From Pseudomonas sp. Teo4 (GTDB taxonomy: Bacteria > Pseudomonadota > Gammaproteobacteria > Pseudomonadales > Pseudomonadaceae), in contig NZ_JAXCIL010000001.1 of NCBI RefSeq assembly GCF_034387475.1, forward strand, positions 3,410,001 to 3,474,000: DNA of 64,000 nucleotides, written 5' to 3'. A program made the translations under genes and the position numbers. This document shows positions 20,269 through 29,226 of the stretch, in pieces. The notes beneath the pieces are model-generated. The model had not been told where the DNA came from, ran no database searches, and saw only the letters and a list, made by a program, of their open reading frames with translations. Position 1 is the first letter of the stretch. Each line of letters starts with the position of its first letter.

Positions 20269-21944
20269 CGAAAACACCGTCACCGTCGGTGCCGTCATCA
20301 CCGCGTTCCTCGAACAATGCGACGTCAAGGCCGCATTCGGGGTGATCTCGATCCACAACATGCCGATCCTCGATGCCTTCGCCGTGCGCGGCAACATCCG
20401 TTTCGTCATGGCGCGCGGCGAAGCCGGGGCCACCAACATGGCCGATGCCTACGCCCGCAGCATTGGCGGCCTGGGCGTATGCCTGACCTCCACCGGCACC
20501 GCAGCCGGCAATGCCGCCGCCGGGGCCATGGTCGAGGCACTGACCGCCGGCACGCCGCTGCTGCACATCACCGGGCAGATCGAAACGCCGTACCTGGACC
20601 AGGAGCTGGCCTACATCCACGAAGCTCGCGACCAGCTGACCATGCTCAAGGCAGTGTCCAAGGCCGCCTTCCGCGTACGCAGCGTGGAGACCGCGCTGAG
20701 CACCCTGAAGCTGGCCGTGCAGACGGCCCTCACCGCACCGACCGGGCCGGTGAGTGTCGAGATCCCGATCGATATCCAGTCGGCGTTCATCCCCATGCCG
20801 ACCGACCTGTCGCCGCTGCCGATTCCGGTGGCCGCGCCTGCCGCCGAAGCCCTCGACCTGGTCGCCGAGCGCCTGGCCAGTGCTACGCGTCCGCTGCTGT
20901 GGCTCGGCGGCGGTGCCCGCCATGCCGGGGCGCAGGTCAAGCGTCTGCTGGACATGGGCGTCGGGGTGATCACCTCGACCCAGGGCCGTGGCGTGGTCAA
21001 CGAAGACGACGAGCGCTGCCTGGGCGCGTTCTCGCAGAACAAGCTGGTCGAAGGCTTCATGCAGACCTGCGACGCACTGGTGGTGGCCGGCTCGCGTCTG
21101 CGCAGCAACGAAACCTTCAAGTACGCCCTGAAGCTGCCGCGCACCACCCTGCGTATCGACGTCAACCCGGCCATCGAAGGCCGCAGCTACCCCAGCGACC
21201 TGTTCATCTGCGGTGACGCAGCCCTGGCCCTGGAAGGCCTCGCCGACCGCCTGCAAGGCCGCCTGAACATCGACCCGAACTTCATCGACGAGCTAAAGGC
21301 CGTGCGCCGAGGCCCGCCAGCAACTGGTGGCCGACCTGGGCCCTTACTCGGCCATGGTCGAACAGTTGCAGGCCCAGACCGGGCGCAACTTCACCTGGGT
21401 GCGCGACGTGACCCTGTCCAACAGCATCTGGGGCAACCGCCTGCTCAACCTGTACCACCCGCTGTCCGGCGTGCACGCCCTGGGTGGTGGCATCGGCCAG
21501 GGCCTGGCGATGGGCATTGGCGCGGCGGTGGCCGCCGCTGAAACCGCGCCGGGGCGCAAAGTATTCGCCCTGGCCGGTGACGGCGGCTTCATCCTCAACC
21601 TGGGCGAACTGGCAACCTTGGTTCAGGAAAAAGCCAATGTGGTCATCCTGCTGATGAACGACCAGCGTTACGGCGTGATCCGCAACATCCAGGACGCCAT
21701 CTACGGCGCCCGTCACGCCTACGTCGAACTGCACACCCCCGACTACAGCAAGCTCGCTGAATCCCTCGGCCTGCGCCACGGCCTGGTCAAGGACCTCAAG
21801 GATTTCGGCAGCGTACTCGGTGGCGCCCTGGAGGCCAACGGCCCGTTCCTGCTGGAAGTGGACATGCTCAGCGTCGGCGGTTTCGCCACCCGCTTCGCCG
21901 GCCCGCCCAACAGCGAAACCAAGGCGCAGAAGGCCACGGCCTGA
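20261..21944 (+). CDS. thiamine-diphosphate-dependent decarboxylase-like enzyme (frame interrupted)
   Basis: Three-domain ThDP enzyme of the acetolactate synthase/benzoylformate decarboxylase superfamily, about 560 residues. The N-terminal Pyr domain holds the cofactor-activating Glu (FVMARGEAGATNMADAYAR), a central domain follows (LLWLGGGARHAGAQVKRLLD), and the C-terminal PP domain has GDGGFILNLGELATLVQEKA then LLMNDQRYG, the Mg/ThDP motif. No FAD-binding or acetolactate-specific features stand out. A net extra C at 21307-21308 shifts the frame. In the cluster a 2-oxo acid decarboxylase feeding the aldehyde dehydrogenase two genes on is the simplest role. Confidence 0.85.
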
Positions 21945-21954
21945 GGACCTCGTC

Positions 21955-22758
21955 ATGCTCAACATCACCATGATCGGTTGCGGCGCCATTGGCGTCAGCG
22001 TGCTCGAACTGCTGGAGAAAGACCCGCAGTTGCACGTCGACGCGGTGATCGCCTCGGCCGGCTCCGAAGACCTGGTGCGCCAACGCCTGGCCTGCTTCCG
22101 TGAGCCGCCGCAGGTGCTCACGGCGCTGCCGGCCGACGCCCGTCCCGACCTGCTGGTCGAATGCGCCGGCCATAAAGCCATCGAAGAGCACGTGCTGCCC
22201 GCACTGGAGCGCGGCATCGCCTGCCTGGTGGTCTCGGTCGGCGCACTGTCCGAACCCGGCCTGGTCGAGCGCCTGGAGGCAGCTGCGGCGCGGGGTAATA
22301 CCCGCATCGAGCTGCTGCCCGGCGCCATCGGCGGCATCGATGCGCTGTCGGCGGCCAAGGTCGGCGGCCTGGACACCGTCGACTACATCGGCCGCAAACC
22401 GGCGCGGGCGTGGAAGAACACGCCGGCCGAGCAGGTCTGCGAACTGGACACCCTGCGCGAGCCAACGGTGATCTTCCAGGGCAGCGCCCGCGAGGCGGCG
22501 CAGCTGTACCCGAAAAACGCCAACGTCGCCGCCACGCTGTCGCTGGCCGGCATCGGCCTGGACCGCACCCGGGTGACGCTGATCGCCGACCCGCTGAGCG
22601 AAGAAAACGTCCACCACTTCGAGGCCCGTGGCGCCTTCGGCGGCTTCGAGATGAGCCTGCGTGGCAAGCCGCTGCAGGCCAACCCGAAAACCTCGGCGCT
22701 GACCGTGTACAGCGTGGTCCGCGCCTTGGGCAACCACGCCCACGCCATTTCCATCTAG
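21955..22758 (+). CDS. L-aspartate dehydrogenase-like protein
   Basis: NAD(P)-dependent dehydrogenase of the aspartate dehydrogenase (NadX/DUF108) family, 267 residues and intact. Rossmann motif MIGCGAIGVSV (6-16), VECAGHKAIEEHVLPALERG, and the catalytic-domain signature LPGAIGGIDALSAAKVGG with TLSLAGIGLDRTRVTLIADP. Characterised members interconvert L-aspartate and iminoaspartate/oxaloacetate plus ammonia. It is not next to nadA or nadC, so an NAD-biosynthesis role is unlikely; placement between a decarboxylase and an aldehyde dehydrogenase points to catabolism of an amino- or imino-acid intermediate. Eleven bases after the previous stop. Confidence 0.86.
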   Translation: MLNITMIGCGAIGVSVLELLEKDPQLHVDAVIASAGSEDLVRQRLACFREPPQVLTALPADARPDLLVECAGHKAIEEHVLPALERGIACLVVSVGALSEPGLVERLEAAAARGNTRIELLPGAIGGIDALSAAKVGGLDTVDYIGRKPARAWKNTPAEQVCELDTLREPTVIFQGSAREAAQLYPKNANVAATLSLAGIGLDRTRVTLIADPLSEENVHHFEARGAFGGFEMSLRGKPLQANPKTSALTVYSVVRALGNHAHAISI

Positions 22759-22767
22759 GGACTGTCA

Positions 22768-24256
22768 ATGACACTGGAACAGACCTTACCCATCTGCATC
22801 GCCGGCACTTGGCGCCAGGGCGGCGGCGAACGCTACGCCACCTGCTACCCCGCCACCGGTGAACCGGTGGCCTGGCTCAACGCCGCCAGCCTGGACGACG
22901 TCGAAGCCGCCGTGCAGGGCGCGCACCAGGCCTTCCTGCACAGCGGCTGGGCCAGCGCAAGCCGCACGAACGCGCAGCAGTGCTGTACCGCATCGCCGGG
23001 CTGATTCGCGAACGCGCCGAAGAACTGGCGCAGTTGCAACGCCAGGACAACGGCAAGCCGATCGCCGAGACCCGTGCCCTGGTCGCCAGCGCCGCCGGCA
23101 CTTTCCAATTTTTCGCCGCGGCCTGCGAAACCCTGGAAGAAACCATCACCCCGTCACGCGGCGACTTCGTCAGCATGAGCGTGTACGAGCCGATGGGCGT
23201 GGTGGCGGCGATCACACCATGGAACTCGCCGATTGCCAGCGAAGCGCAGAAAGTCGCCCCAGCCTTGGCCGGTGGCAACGCCGTGGTGATCAAGCCGGCG
23301 GAAATCACCCCGCTGCTGGCCCTGCAACTGGCACGTATCTGCGAGGACGCCGGGCTGCCCAAGGGCCTGATCAGCGTACTGCCGGGCAAGGGCTCGCTGC
23401 TGGGCGATGCCCTCACCCGTCACCCGCTGGTCAAGCGTGTGTCGTTCACCGGAGGCACCCGCACCGGCAAGCACATCGCCCATATCGCCGCCGACAAGAT
23501 GATGCCAGTGTCGCTGGAACTGGGCGGCAAATCGCCGACCATCGTGCTCGACGACGCCGACCTCGACCACGCCGTGGCCGGGGTGCTGTACGGCATATTC
23601 AGCTCCTCGGGCGAAGCCTGCATCGCAGGCTCCAGGCTGTTCGTCGCCCACGCCCTGTACGAGCCGTTCATGGCCCGCCTGACCGCCGCCGCCGCGCAAC
23701 TGCGCGTGGGCGACCCGGCCGACGAGCGCACGCAGATGGGCCCGCTGATCAGCGCCGCCCACCGCGAATCGGTGGAGCGTTACGTGGCCTGGGCCTTGCC
23801 GAAGGTGGCCGCCTGCGCCTGGGTGGCGAGCGCCCCAGTGGCGGGCTGTTCGACCAAGGCTATTTCTACCCGCCGACCATCCTTGAAGGCTTGGGCAACC
23901 ACCAGCAGGTCTGCCAGGAAGAAATCTTCGGCCCGGTGCTGGTGGCCATGCCGTTCGACAGCGAAGAGCAACTGCTCGAACAGGCCAACGACAGCCTGTA
24001 CGCCCTCGCCGCTGGCATCTGGAGCCGTGACTACAAGCGCGCCTGGGCGCTGGGCCGCAAGCTTCAGGCCGGCACGGTGTGGATCAACACCTACAAGCAG
24101 TTCTCCATTTCGACCCCGTTCGGCGGCTGGCGCGACAGCGGCCTGGGCCGCGAAAAGGGCCGCCTGGGCATCCTGCAGTACATGGAACAGAAAAGCCTCT
24201 ACTGGGGCATGAACGATCAACCGCTGGCCTGGGCCGGCGTGGAGGCAGGGCAATGA
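22768..24256 (+). CDS. aldehyde dehydrogenase (frame interrupted)
   Basis: NAD(P)-dependent aldehyde dehydrogenase, about 496 residues. Motifs: ITPWNSPIASEAQKVAPALA, KPAEITPL, cofactor loop SFTGGTRTGKHI, general-base Glu in LELGGKSP and catalytic Cys in SSGEACIAGSR; C-terminal TPFGGWRDSGLGREKG. Missing C at 22952-22953 and at 23788-23789 split it into three pieces. It is most like the hydroxymuconic-semialdehyde and betaine-type branch, which fits oxidation of a semialdehyde from ring cleavage or of the decarboxylase product. Stop overlaps the next ATG. Confidence 0.9.
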
Positions 24257-25223
24257 GCGTACTGGGCATCGACGAAGTCACCTACGGCGTGGAAGACCTC
24301 GCCACCTGCGCGCGCTTCTTCGCCGACTGGGGCCTGACCCAGGTCAGCGAACAAGCCGACGAGGTGATCTTCGAAACCCTCAATGGCTGCCGCGTGGTGC
24401 TCGCCGCCATCGACAAGCCCGGCCTGCCGCCGGCCATCGAGCCGGGCTCGACCGTGCGCGAGGTGGTCTGGGGCGTGGAAAGCCAGGCGGACCTTGCGCT
24501 GTACAGCCAGCGCATCGCCAACGACCGGGCTTCGTGGAAGGCAACGGCCGCATCGGCTGCACCGACCCCAACGGCCTGGCGATCCGCCTGCAGGTGACCC
24601 GCAAGCGTCCGCTGGACATCGAGTGCAGTGGCCACAACACCTGGCAGACCAAGGGCCGCATCAACAAGCCGGCGCCGGTCTACGACCGTGCCACGCCCAT
24701 CGAGGTGGGCCACGTGGTGTTCTTCGTCAAGGACGTCAACGCCTGTGAAGCCTTCTACCACGAGCGCTTCGGCTTCCAGGCCTCGGACCGCTACCCCAAC
24801 CGCGCGGCGCCTTCCTGCGCACCGCCGAGGAAGGTGGCCATCACGACCTGTTCATGCTGCAGCTGCCAGCGCCGCGTGCGGGCCTGAACCATGTGGCGTT
24901 CACCGTGCGCGACCTGCACGAAGTGTTCGGCGGCGGCATGCACATTTCCCGCTGCGGCTGGGCCACCGAAATCGGCCCAGGCCGCCACCCGTGTGTCGTC
25001 GGCGTTCTTCTGGTACTTCAAGAACCCGGCCGGCGCCTTGGTGGAGTACTACGCCGACGAAGACCAGCTGACCGGCGAGTGGCAACCGCGCGAATTCGAA
25101 CCCGGCCCGACGGTATTCGCCGAGTGGGCCATTGCCGGCGGCATCGACGGCAATACCCGGCGCCAGCAACACGCCGAAGCGCCACAAGGCAAATTCCTCA
25201 CCGACAAGCCAAAGAACAATTGA
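24253..25223 (+). CDS. two-domain VOC protein, putative extradiol ring-cleavage dioxygenase (frame interrupted)
   Basis: Vicinal-oxygen-chelate protein with two tandem modules, the architecture of type I extradiol dioxygenases. Module one spans about 1-120 (MSVLGIDEVTYGVEDLATCA). Module two, about 145-280, carries the metal set His in EVGHVVFFV, His in LNHVAFTV and Glu in GALVEYYAD, the 2-His-1-Glu triad of these enzymes. Frame errors: C missing at 24525-24526, one base near 24803-24806, net one extra near 24991. Restored length is about 324 residues, with a C-terminal tail not typical of catechol 2,3-dioxygenase. Ring cleavage is inferred; a glyoxalase-like role is possible. Confidence 0.8.
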
Positions 25224-25233
25224 GGTGCATTTC

Positions 25234-25461
25234 ATGAGCACGACCGAGGTTTACCTGCAGCCGCACCAGGCGCGCAAACGCCCCAACACGCCGTTCGAGG
25301 ACCTGCTCGGCGACTCCATCGAGCGCGCCTACGGCAACGGCGTGAGCGAACTGGGCGAGTTGCTCGCCCACCTCAACCTGGCCGGCCCGCCCTGCCCGCT
25401 GACCAGCGGCGAGTGGACCGAAGAGGCTTTCAAGACCCTGATGGCACGGCTGGGCGAGTGA
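25234..25461 (+). CDS. small conserved protein of the oxygenase operon
   Basis: Protein of 75 residues, MSTTEVYLQPHQARKRPNTP at the start, with an acidic helical middle (FEDLLGDSIERAYGNG, ELGELLAHLNLAG) and a final helix (SGEWTEEAFKTLMARLGE). It has no signal, membrane segment or Cys cluster. The pattern recalls small proteins labelled recombinase-like helix-turn-helix that sit beside Rieske oxygenase genes in other proteobacteria; I recall this only loosely. Its place, 10 bp after the VOC gene and 20 bp before the Rieske oxygenase, suggests an accessory part of the oxygenase system. Confidence 0.75.
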   Translation: MSTTEVYLQPHQARKRPNTPFEDLLGDSIERAYGNGVSELGELLAHLNLAGPPCPLTSGEWTEEAFKTLMARLGE

Positions 25462-25481
25462 CCCGCTGGAGGTAGAACAAG

Positions 25482-26516
25482 ATGAACATGCACGTAACCG
25501 TCGACCCTGTTGAACAACACCTGGCCAATGGCCTGAAAGACCTCTGGTTCCCGGTTCTACCGTCGGAACTGCTGGGCGAGAAGCCGGTCTCGATTCGCCG
25601 CCTGGGCTACAAGATCGCCCTGTGGCGCGACAACGATGGCAGCGTCCACGCCCTCGAAGACCACTGTCCGCACCGCGGCGCGCCGCTGTCCCAGGGGCCG
25701 GTGCTGGGTGACCGCCTGCAGTGCCCGTACCACGGCGTGGAAGTACGCTGCGACGGCACCGTGACCAAGGTGCCCGGCAGCCCCGGCTGCAAGCTCGAAG
25801 GCAGCCGCCCGACGCGGATGTTCCATACCCGCGAGGCTGCTGGCGCGATCTTCCTGTTCAACGCCACCGACCCGCACTTGGAGACGCCGCCAGAGCTGGT
25901 GCTGCCCGAGCAATTGACCTCGCCCGAGTGGAGCAGCTTCCTCTGCTACACCGAGTGGAAAGGTGACTATCGCTACGTACTCGACAATGTCATGGACCCG
26001 ATGCACGGCACCTACCTGCACAAGATGTCCCACTCCATGAGCGAAGGCGAAGCCACCGCCAAGTTCGTCACCCGCGACACCGAGCAGGGCTTCTTCTTCG
26101 AGAAGGAAGGCCAGCGCGGGGTGAACTTCGACTGGACCGAGTTCCTCGACAACGGCTGCCACTGGCTGCGCCTGGAAATCCCTTACCCGAAAACCGGCGG
26201 CCCCGGCGGCAACTTCACCATCATCGGCAGCTACACCCCCAGCAGCCGTGCCCTGTCCGCTGTGTTCCACTGGCGCGCGCGGCCGCTGACCGGCTGGCAG
26301 CGCGACACCTGGCGCTTCCTCTACAAGAACCGTCTGGAAGCGCGCCACTGGGCGGTGCTGGAACAGGACCGGGTGTTGCTGGAGTTCATGGAGTTCGACG
26401 CCAACCAGCGCGAGAACCTGTACCAGCACGACCTCGGCGTGGTGCGCCTGCGCCGTTACCTGAAGAGCAAGGCCAAGGAACAGCTGGCCCTGATCGAAAC
26501 CAAGCAACTGGGCTGA
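25482..26516 (+). CDS. Rieske non-heme iron oxygenase, oxygenase component
   Basis: Aromatic-ring-hydroxylating or demethylating oxygenase, 344 residues, intact. Rieske 2Fe-2S ligands are CPH (62-64) and CPYH (81-84); the mononuclear iron site is DNVMDPMHGTYLH with His175 and His180 and the bridging Asp172. Its short length and lack of a beta subunit gene place it with the alpha-only (class IA, VanA/phthalate 4,5-dioxygenase-like) enzymes, which work with a single flavin/2Fe-2S reductase, coded next. GGAGG precedes the ATG. It should start the attack on the imported substrate. Confidence 0.93.
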   Translation: MNMHVTVDPVEQHLANGLKDLWFPVLPSELLGEKPVSIRRLGYKIALWRDNDGSVHALEDHCPHRGAPLSQGPVLGDRLQCPYHGVEVRCDGTVTKVPGSPGCKLEGSRPTRMFHTREAAGAIFLFNATDPHLETPPELVLPEQLTSPEWSSFLCYTEWKGDYRYVLDNVMDPMHGTYLHKMSHSMSEGEATAKFVTRDTEQGFFFEKEGQRGVNFDWTEFLDNGCHWLRLEIPYPKTGGPGGNFTIIGSYTPSSRALSAVFHWRARPLTGWQRDTWRFLYKNRLEARHWAVLEQDRVLLEFMEFDANQRENLYQHDLGVVRLRRYLKSKAKEQLALIETKQLG

Positions 26517-26524
26517 GGTGACCG

Positions 26525-27484
26525 ATGTCCAACTCCTCCACCATCAATGCGCTGGTGCACACCCTGCGCCATGAAGCCGAGGGCATCATCAGCGTCGAAC
26601 TGCGCCCTTGGGGCGACACGGTGTTCGCGCCGTTCGAGGCTGGCTCGCACATCGACCTGCACCTGCCCAACGGCCTGGTGCGCAGCTATTCGCTGCTCAA
26701 TGCGCCAAGCGATCAGGGCCGCTACGTGGTCGGCATTCTGCGTGACCGCGCAAGCCGTGGCGGTTCGCGCTATGTCCACGAGCAATTGCGGGTGGGCACG
26801 CAGCTGCAGATCTCGCAACCGCGTAACAACTTCGCCCTGGACACCTACGCCAGCCACAGCGTGCTGGTGGCGGGCGGTATCGGCATCACGCCGATCTACT
26901 GCATGTTCCGCCAACTGCTGGCCCTCGGCAGGTCGGCCGAGCTGATCTACTGCGCCCGCTCGCGCAAAGAGGCGGCATTGCTGGAGGACATCGCCGGGCT
27001 TGGGGCGAAGGTGGTCTACCACTTCAACGATGAAAAGGGATGCCTGCCGGACCTCGCGGGCTACCTGGCCGGGCGCCCGACGGATACGCACTTCTATTGC
27101 TGCGGGCCGACGCCGATGCTCGACGCATTCGAACAGGCGTGCGAGAGCTTGGGTTACCCCCATGCCCACATCGAACGTTTTACCGCCGCCGAAGTGGCGC
27201 CGTCCGAGGATGCCCAGGACAGTTACAGCGTCGAGCTGAGCCGGTCGGGCAAGACGGTCAGCGTCGAGCCTGGGTTGAATCTGCTGGATGTGCTGCTCGA
27301 AGCCGGGTGCGATATCGAGTACAGCTGCCGTGAAGGGGTGTGCGGCTCGTGCGAAACGCGGGTGCTGGAGGGCGATATCGACCATCGCGACGGCGTATTG
27401 ACCAAGGCCGAGCGCGCGGCCAACGGCTCGATGATGGTGTGTGTGTCAGGGTGCAAGAGCCGACGGCTGGTGCTCGACCTTTGA
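26525..27484 (+). CDS. oxygenase reductase (flavin, NAD, 2Fe-2S)
   Basis: Electron-transfer partner of the Rieske oxygenase, 319 residues, of the phthalate dioxygenase reductase/VanB type. Order of domains: flavin-binding barrel with RSYSLLNAP (about 54-62), NAD-binding domain with GGIGITPIYCMFRQLLALG (about 118-136) and YCCGPTPMLDAFEQ, and a C-terminal plant-type ferredoxin with CREGVCGSCETRVLEG and the distant Cys in MVCVSGC. It passes electrons from NADH to the Rieske centre. The gene is intact and closes the operon; a terminator follows 29 bp later. Confidence 0.93.
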   Translation: MSNSSTINALVHTLRHEAEGIISVELRPWGDTVFAPFEAGSHIDLHLPNGLVRSYSLLNAPSDQGRYVVGILRDRASRGGSRYVHEQLRVGTQLQISQPRNNFALDTYASHSVLVAGGIGITPIYCMFRQLLALGRSAELIYCARSRKEAALLEDIAGLGAKVVYHFNDEKGCLPDLAGYLAGRPTDTHFYCCGPTPMLDAFEQACESLGYPHAHIERFTAAEVAPSEDAQDSYSVELSRSGKTVSVEPGLNLLDVLLEAGCDIEYSCREGVCGSCETRVLEGDIDHRDGVLTKAERAANGSMMVCVSGCKSRRLVLDL

Positions 27485-27513
27485 ATTGAATGAGTTGCTT
27501 ACGCGTATCTTTG

Positions 27514-27538
27514 ACCGGTCTTTGAGGCCGGTTTTTTT
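27514..27538 (+). terminator. Rho-independent terminator of the catabolic operon
   Basis: ACCGG at 27514-27518 pairs with CCGGT at 27528-27532 across a 9-bp loop, followed by seven T. It ends the 13.7-kb transcript that starts near 13770. Confidence 0.8.
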
Positions 27539-27563
27539 GGCCGGGATTCATGCCGCTTGTTAT

Positions 27564-27596
27564 GGCCTCTTCGCGGGTAAACCCGCTCCCACAGGC
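27564..27596. repeat. single REP unit, CGGGTAAACCCG type
   Basis: GGCCTCTTCGCGGGTAAACC with CGCTCCCACAGGCC; one copy only, between the operon terminator and the porin promoter. Confidence 0.85.
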
Positions 27597-27701
27597 CAAA
27601 ATTGACACAAGCACGTCACACTGGGGTGCACTTGCGCACTATCGATGGGCATATCCGTAACCAAACTTACAACCGGTTTCAGATAGGGAACAAACTCAAG
27701 C

Positions 27702-27731
27702 GTTTCAAATATAAATAATTGTTTTACATAG
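27702..27731. promoter_or_regulatory. operator-like AT-rich element before porin
   Basis: GTTTCAAATATAAATAA (27702-27718) matches 14 of 17 positions of the palindrome core at 13652, and is followed by TTGTTTTACATAG. It is a candidate second site for the cluster's IclR regulator. Confidence 0.5.
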
Positions 27732-27753
27732 ACTTTTAACCAAAAATAAATAC

Positions 27754-27807
27754 TGGCACAAAACCTGCTCTTATCCCTGCGTAAAACAACATATCACCCA
27801 TAAAACA
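27754..27807 (+). promoter_or_regulatory. putative promoter with shared leader box, porin gene
   Basis: TGGCACAAAACCTGCT (27754-27769) fits a sigma54 -24/-12 element with one mismatch. TATCACCCATAAAACA (27792-27807) differs at one of 16 positions from the box at 13770. The distance between the two parts is 12 bp, about one helix turn, longer than in the ABC promoter. The A-rich leader (AACAAC, AACAAA) also resembles Crc/Hfq target motifs. Confidence 0.5.
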
Positions 27808-27876
27808 AAAAACCCGCAACTAAGGGCGACGCTCCTTATTGCCTGCGGAAAACCACCCAACCTTGCAGGGCATGGC

Positions 27877-29106
27877 ATGAACAAATATGTGATAAGCCTC
27901 GGTCTCATTCTCGGCAGTTGCGCAAGTTTCGCCTCGGAACCCGGCCCCGCCGCTCCCGACCAGCCGCCGACAGCCAAAAAGCCCTTCCCGCACATCGCCT
28001 GGCGCAGCGACGATGGGCAGAGCAGCCTCGACATCGGCGGCGCTCTGCGCGTCAACTACCGCGACGAACACTGGGACACCACAGAGAACAACGGCCGCTT
28101 CCTGTTCGACACCTTCCGCCTGGACGTCCAGGCCAGCCATCGCCAATTGTTCAGCGACGTCGGCTACTGGTTCCAGGATGACGGCAAACGCTCCATCGAC
28201 CGTGGCTTCGTCGGCTACCGCTTCAGCCCACAAGCCAACCTGCAACTGGGTGCGCCGTTCAAACCCTTTGGCCTGGAGCCCTACCCGCAATTTGGCTGGA
28301 GCTACCACATTCCATTTTTCATGGGCTACGGCGTCAGTGCCGGAACAGGCCTGAAGTACAGCTACAAGGACGCACAGTGGGACCTGCAATTGGGCTACTT
28401 CCCGCGCATGCTGCCTTCAAGCCTGCGTTACTCGCCAGAGGTCGGGCGCTACGCCGACCTGAACGACAACGCCGTGCCCTTCACCCAGTCGCGCCAGGAC
28501 AACGAAAAGCGCCACCAGCTCAACGCACGGGTGGCCCGCACTTTCAGCGGTGAAGGCTGGAAAACCGAACTTGGCGCCTCGCTGGCCGCGGCCGAGCTGC
28601 ACAACGCTGCCACCGACGATGATGGTGACTACTGGGCAGGCGGCGTACATGCCCTGTTCAATCGCGGGCCATGGACGGTGACAGGTCAGGCAATCCGTTA
28701 TGAATTCAACCCGAAGAACCCGGACGGGGTCAGCGACGATGTAATTCTGATGGGAGGCAATGGCCTTACCCCGGCTTACCTGATTGCCTCGAAGGCGACC
28801 ATCGGCGCGGTGAACGTCGGCTATGACGTGTTCACACCGAACCTTGGGCAGTTGAAGAAGATCAAGTTCTACACCGACTACAGCCGGATGATGAAGGACA
28901 AAAGCGGCTGGGACGATTCGCAGATGTTCACCGTCGGCGCCCAGTTCCTGGCCATGCCGATCATGGCCTGGGTCGACCTGACCTGGGCACGCAATGCCAA
29001 CCCCTTCGGCGGCGCGGAGAACGGCACGGGGTGGACCAGCACCAGTTCGGTGGGCAGCAATGACTGGTATTACCGGACCAACATCAACATCGGCTATTAC
29101 TTCTGA
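27877..29106 (+). CDS. outer-membrane porin, OprO/OprP-like fold
   Basis: Outer-membrane beta-barrel channel, 409 residues and intact. A signal peptide (1-19, ending ASFAS) and a short Pro-rich linker lead into alternating strands: SSLDIGGALRVNYRDEHWDT, SIDRGFVGYRFSPQANLQLG, DLQLGYFPRMLPSSLRYSPE, YYRTNINIGYYF, the last ending in Phe as barrels do. It resembles the phosphate-selective porin O/P group, but the Arg/Lys ladder cannot be judged here. Shared promoter elements with the ABC operon suggest it admits the cluster's substrate. Confidence 0.85.
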   Translation: MNKYVISLGLILGSCASFASEPGPAAPDQPPTAKKPFPHIAWRSDDGQSSLDIGGALRVNYRDEHWDTTENNGRFLFDTFRLDVQASHRQLFSDVGYWFQDDGKRSIDRGFVGYRFSPQANLQLGAPFKPFGLEPYPQFGWSYHIPFFMGYGVSAGTGLKYSYKDAQWDLQLGYFPRMLPSSLRYSPEVGRYADLNDNAVPFTQSRQDNEKRHQLNARVARTFSGEGWKTELGASLAAAELHNAATDDDGDYWAGGVHALFNRGPWTVTGQAIRYEFNPKNPDGVSDDVILMGGNGLTPAYLIASKATIGAVNVGYDVFTPNLGQLKKIKFYTDYSRMMKDKSGWDDSQMFTVGAQFLAMPIMAWVDLTWARNANPFGGAENGTGWTSTSSVGSNDWYYRTNINIGYYF

Positions 29107-29113
29107 AGCGTTC

Positions 29114-29162
29114 GGCCCTATCGCCGCGGTTCGTCGCCACGACAAGCCGCGGCGATAGGGCC
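29114..29162. repeat. short inverted repeat after porin gene
   Basis: GGCCCTATCGCCGCGG and its inverted copy CCGCGGCGATAGGGCC around a 17-bp loop. It is a shorter relative of the REP units and may end porin transcription or protect the mRNA. Confidence 0.75.
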
Positions 29163-29226
29163 GGTGCAGACAACCTCGGCAAAGGGCATTACGATAAGCC
29201 GCCCTCAAGAAACCTGAACCCCGACC

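Noticed and set aside
19535..21256. Long open frame (573 codons) on the minus strand across the SDR and ThDP genes
   Set aside because: It is the antisense shadow of high-GC coding DNA; the translation is a low-complexity mix of Gly, His, Gln and Arg without any motif, while the plus strand shows conserved enzymes.
19667..21541. 624-codon plus-strand frame apparently joining an SDR and a decarboxylase
   Set aside because: The first 200 codons are an out-of-frame reading of the SDR; only the part from 20261 is real. It is not a fusion protein.
20261..21944. Catalytic acetolactate synthase (ilvB type)
   Set aside because: No small-subunit gene follows and the context is catabolic; the sequence shows only general ThDP-superfamily marks, so a decarboxylase-like role is more likely.
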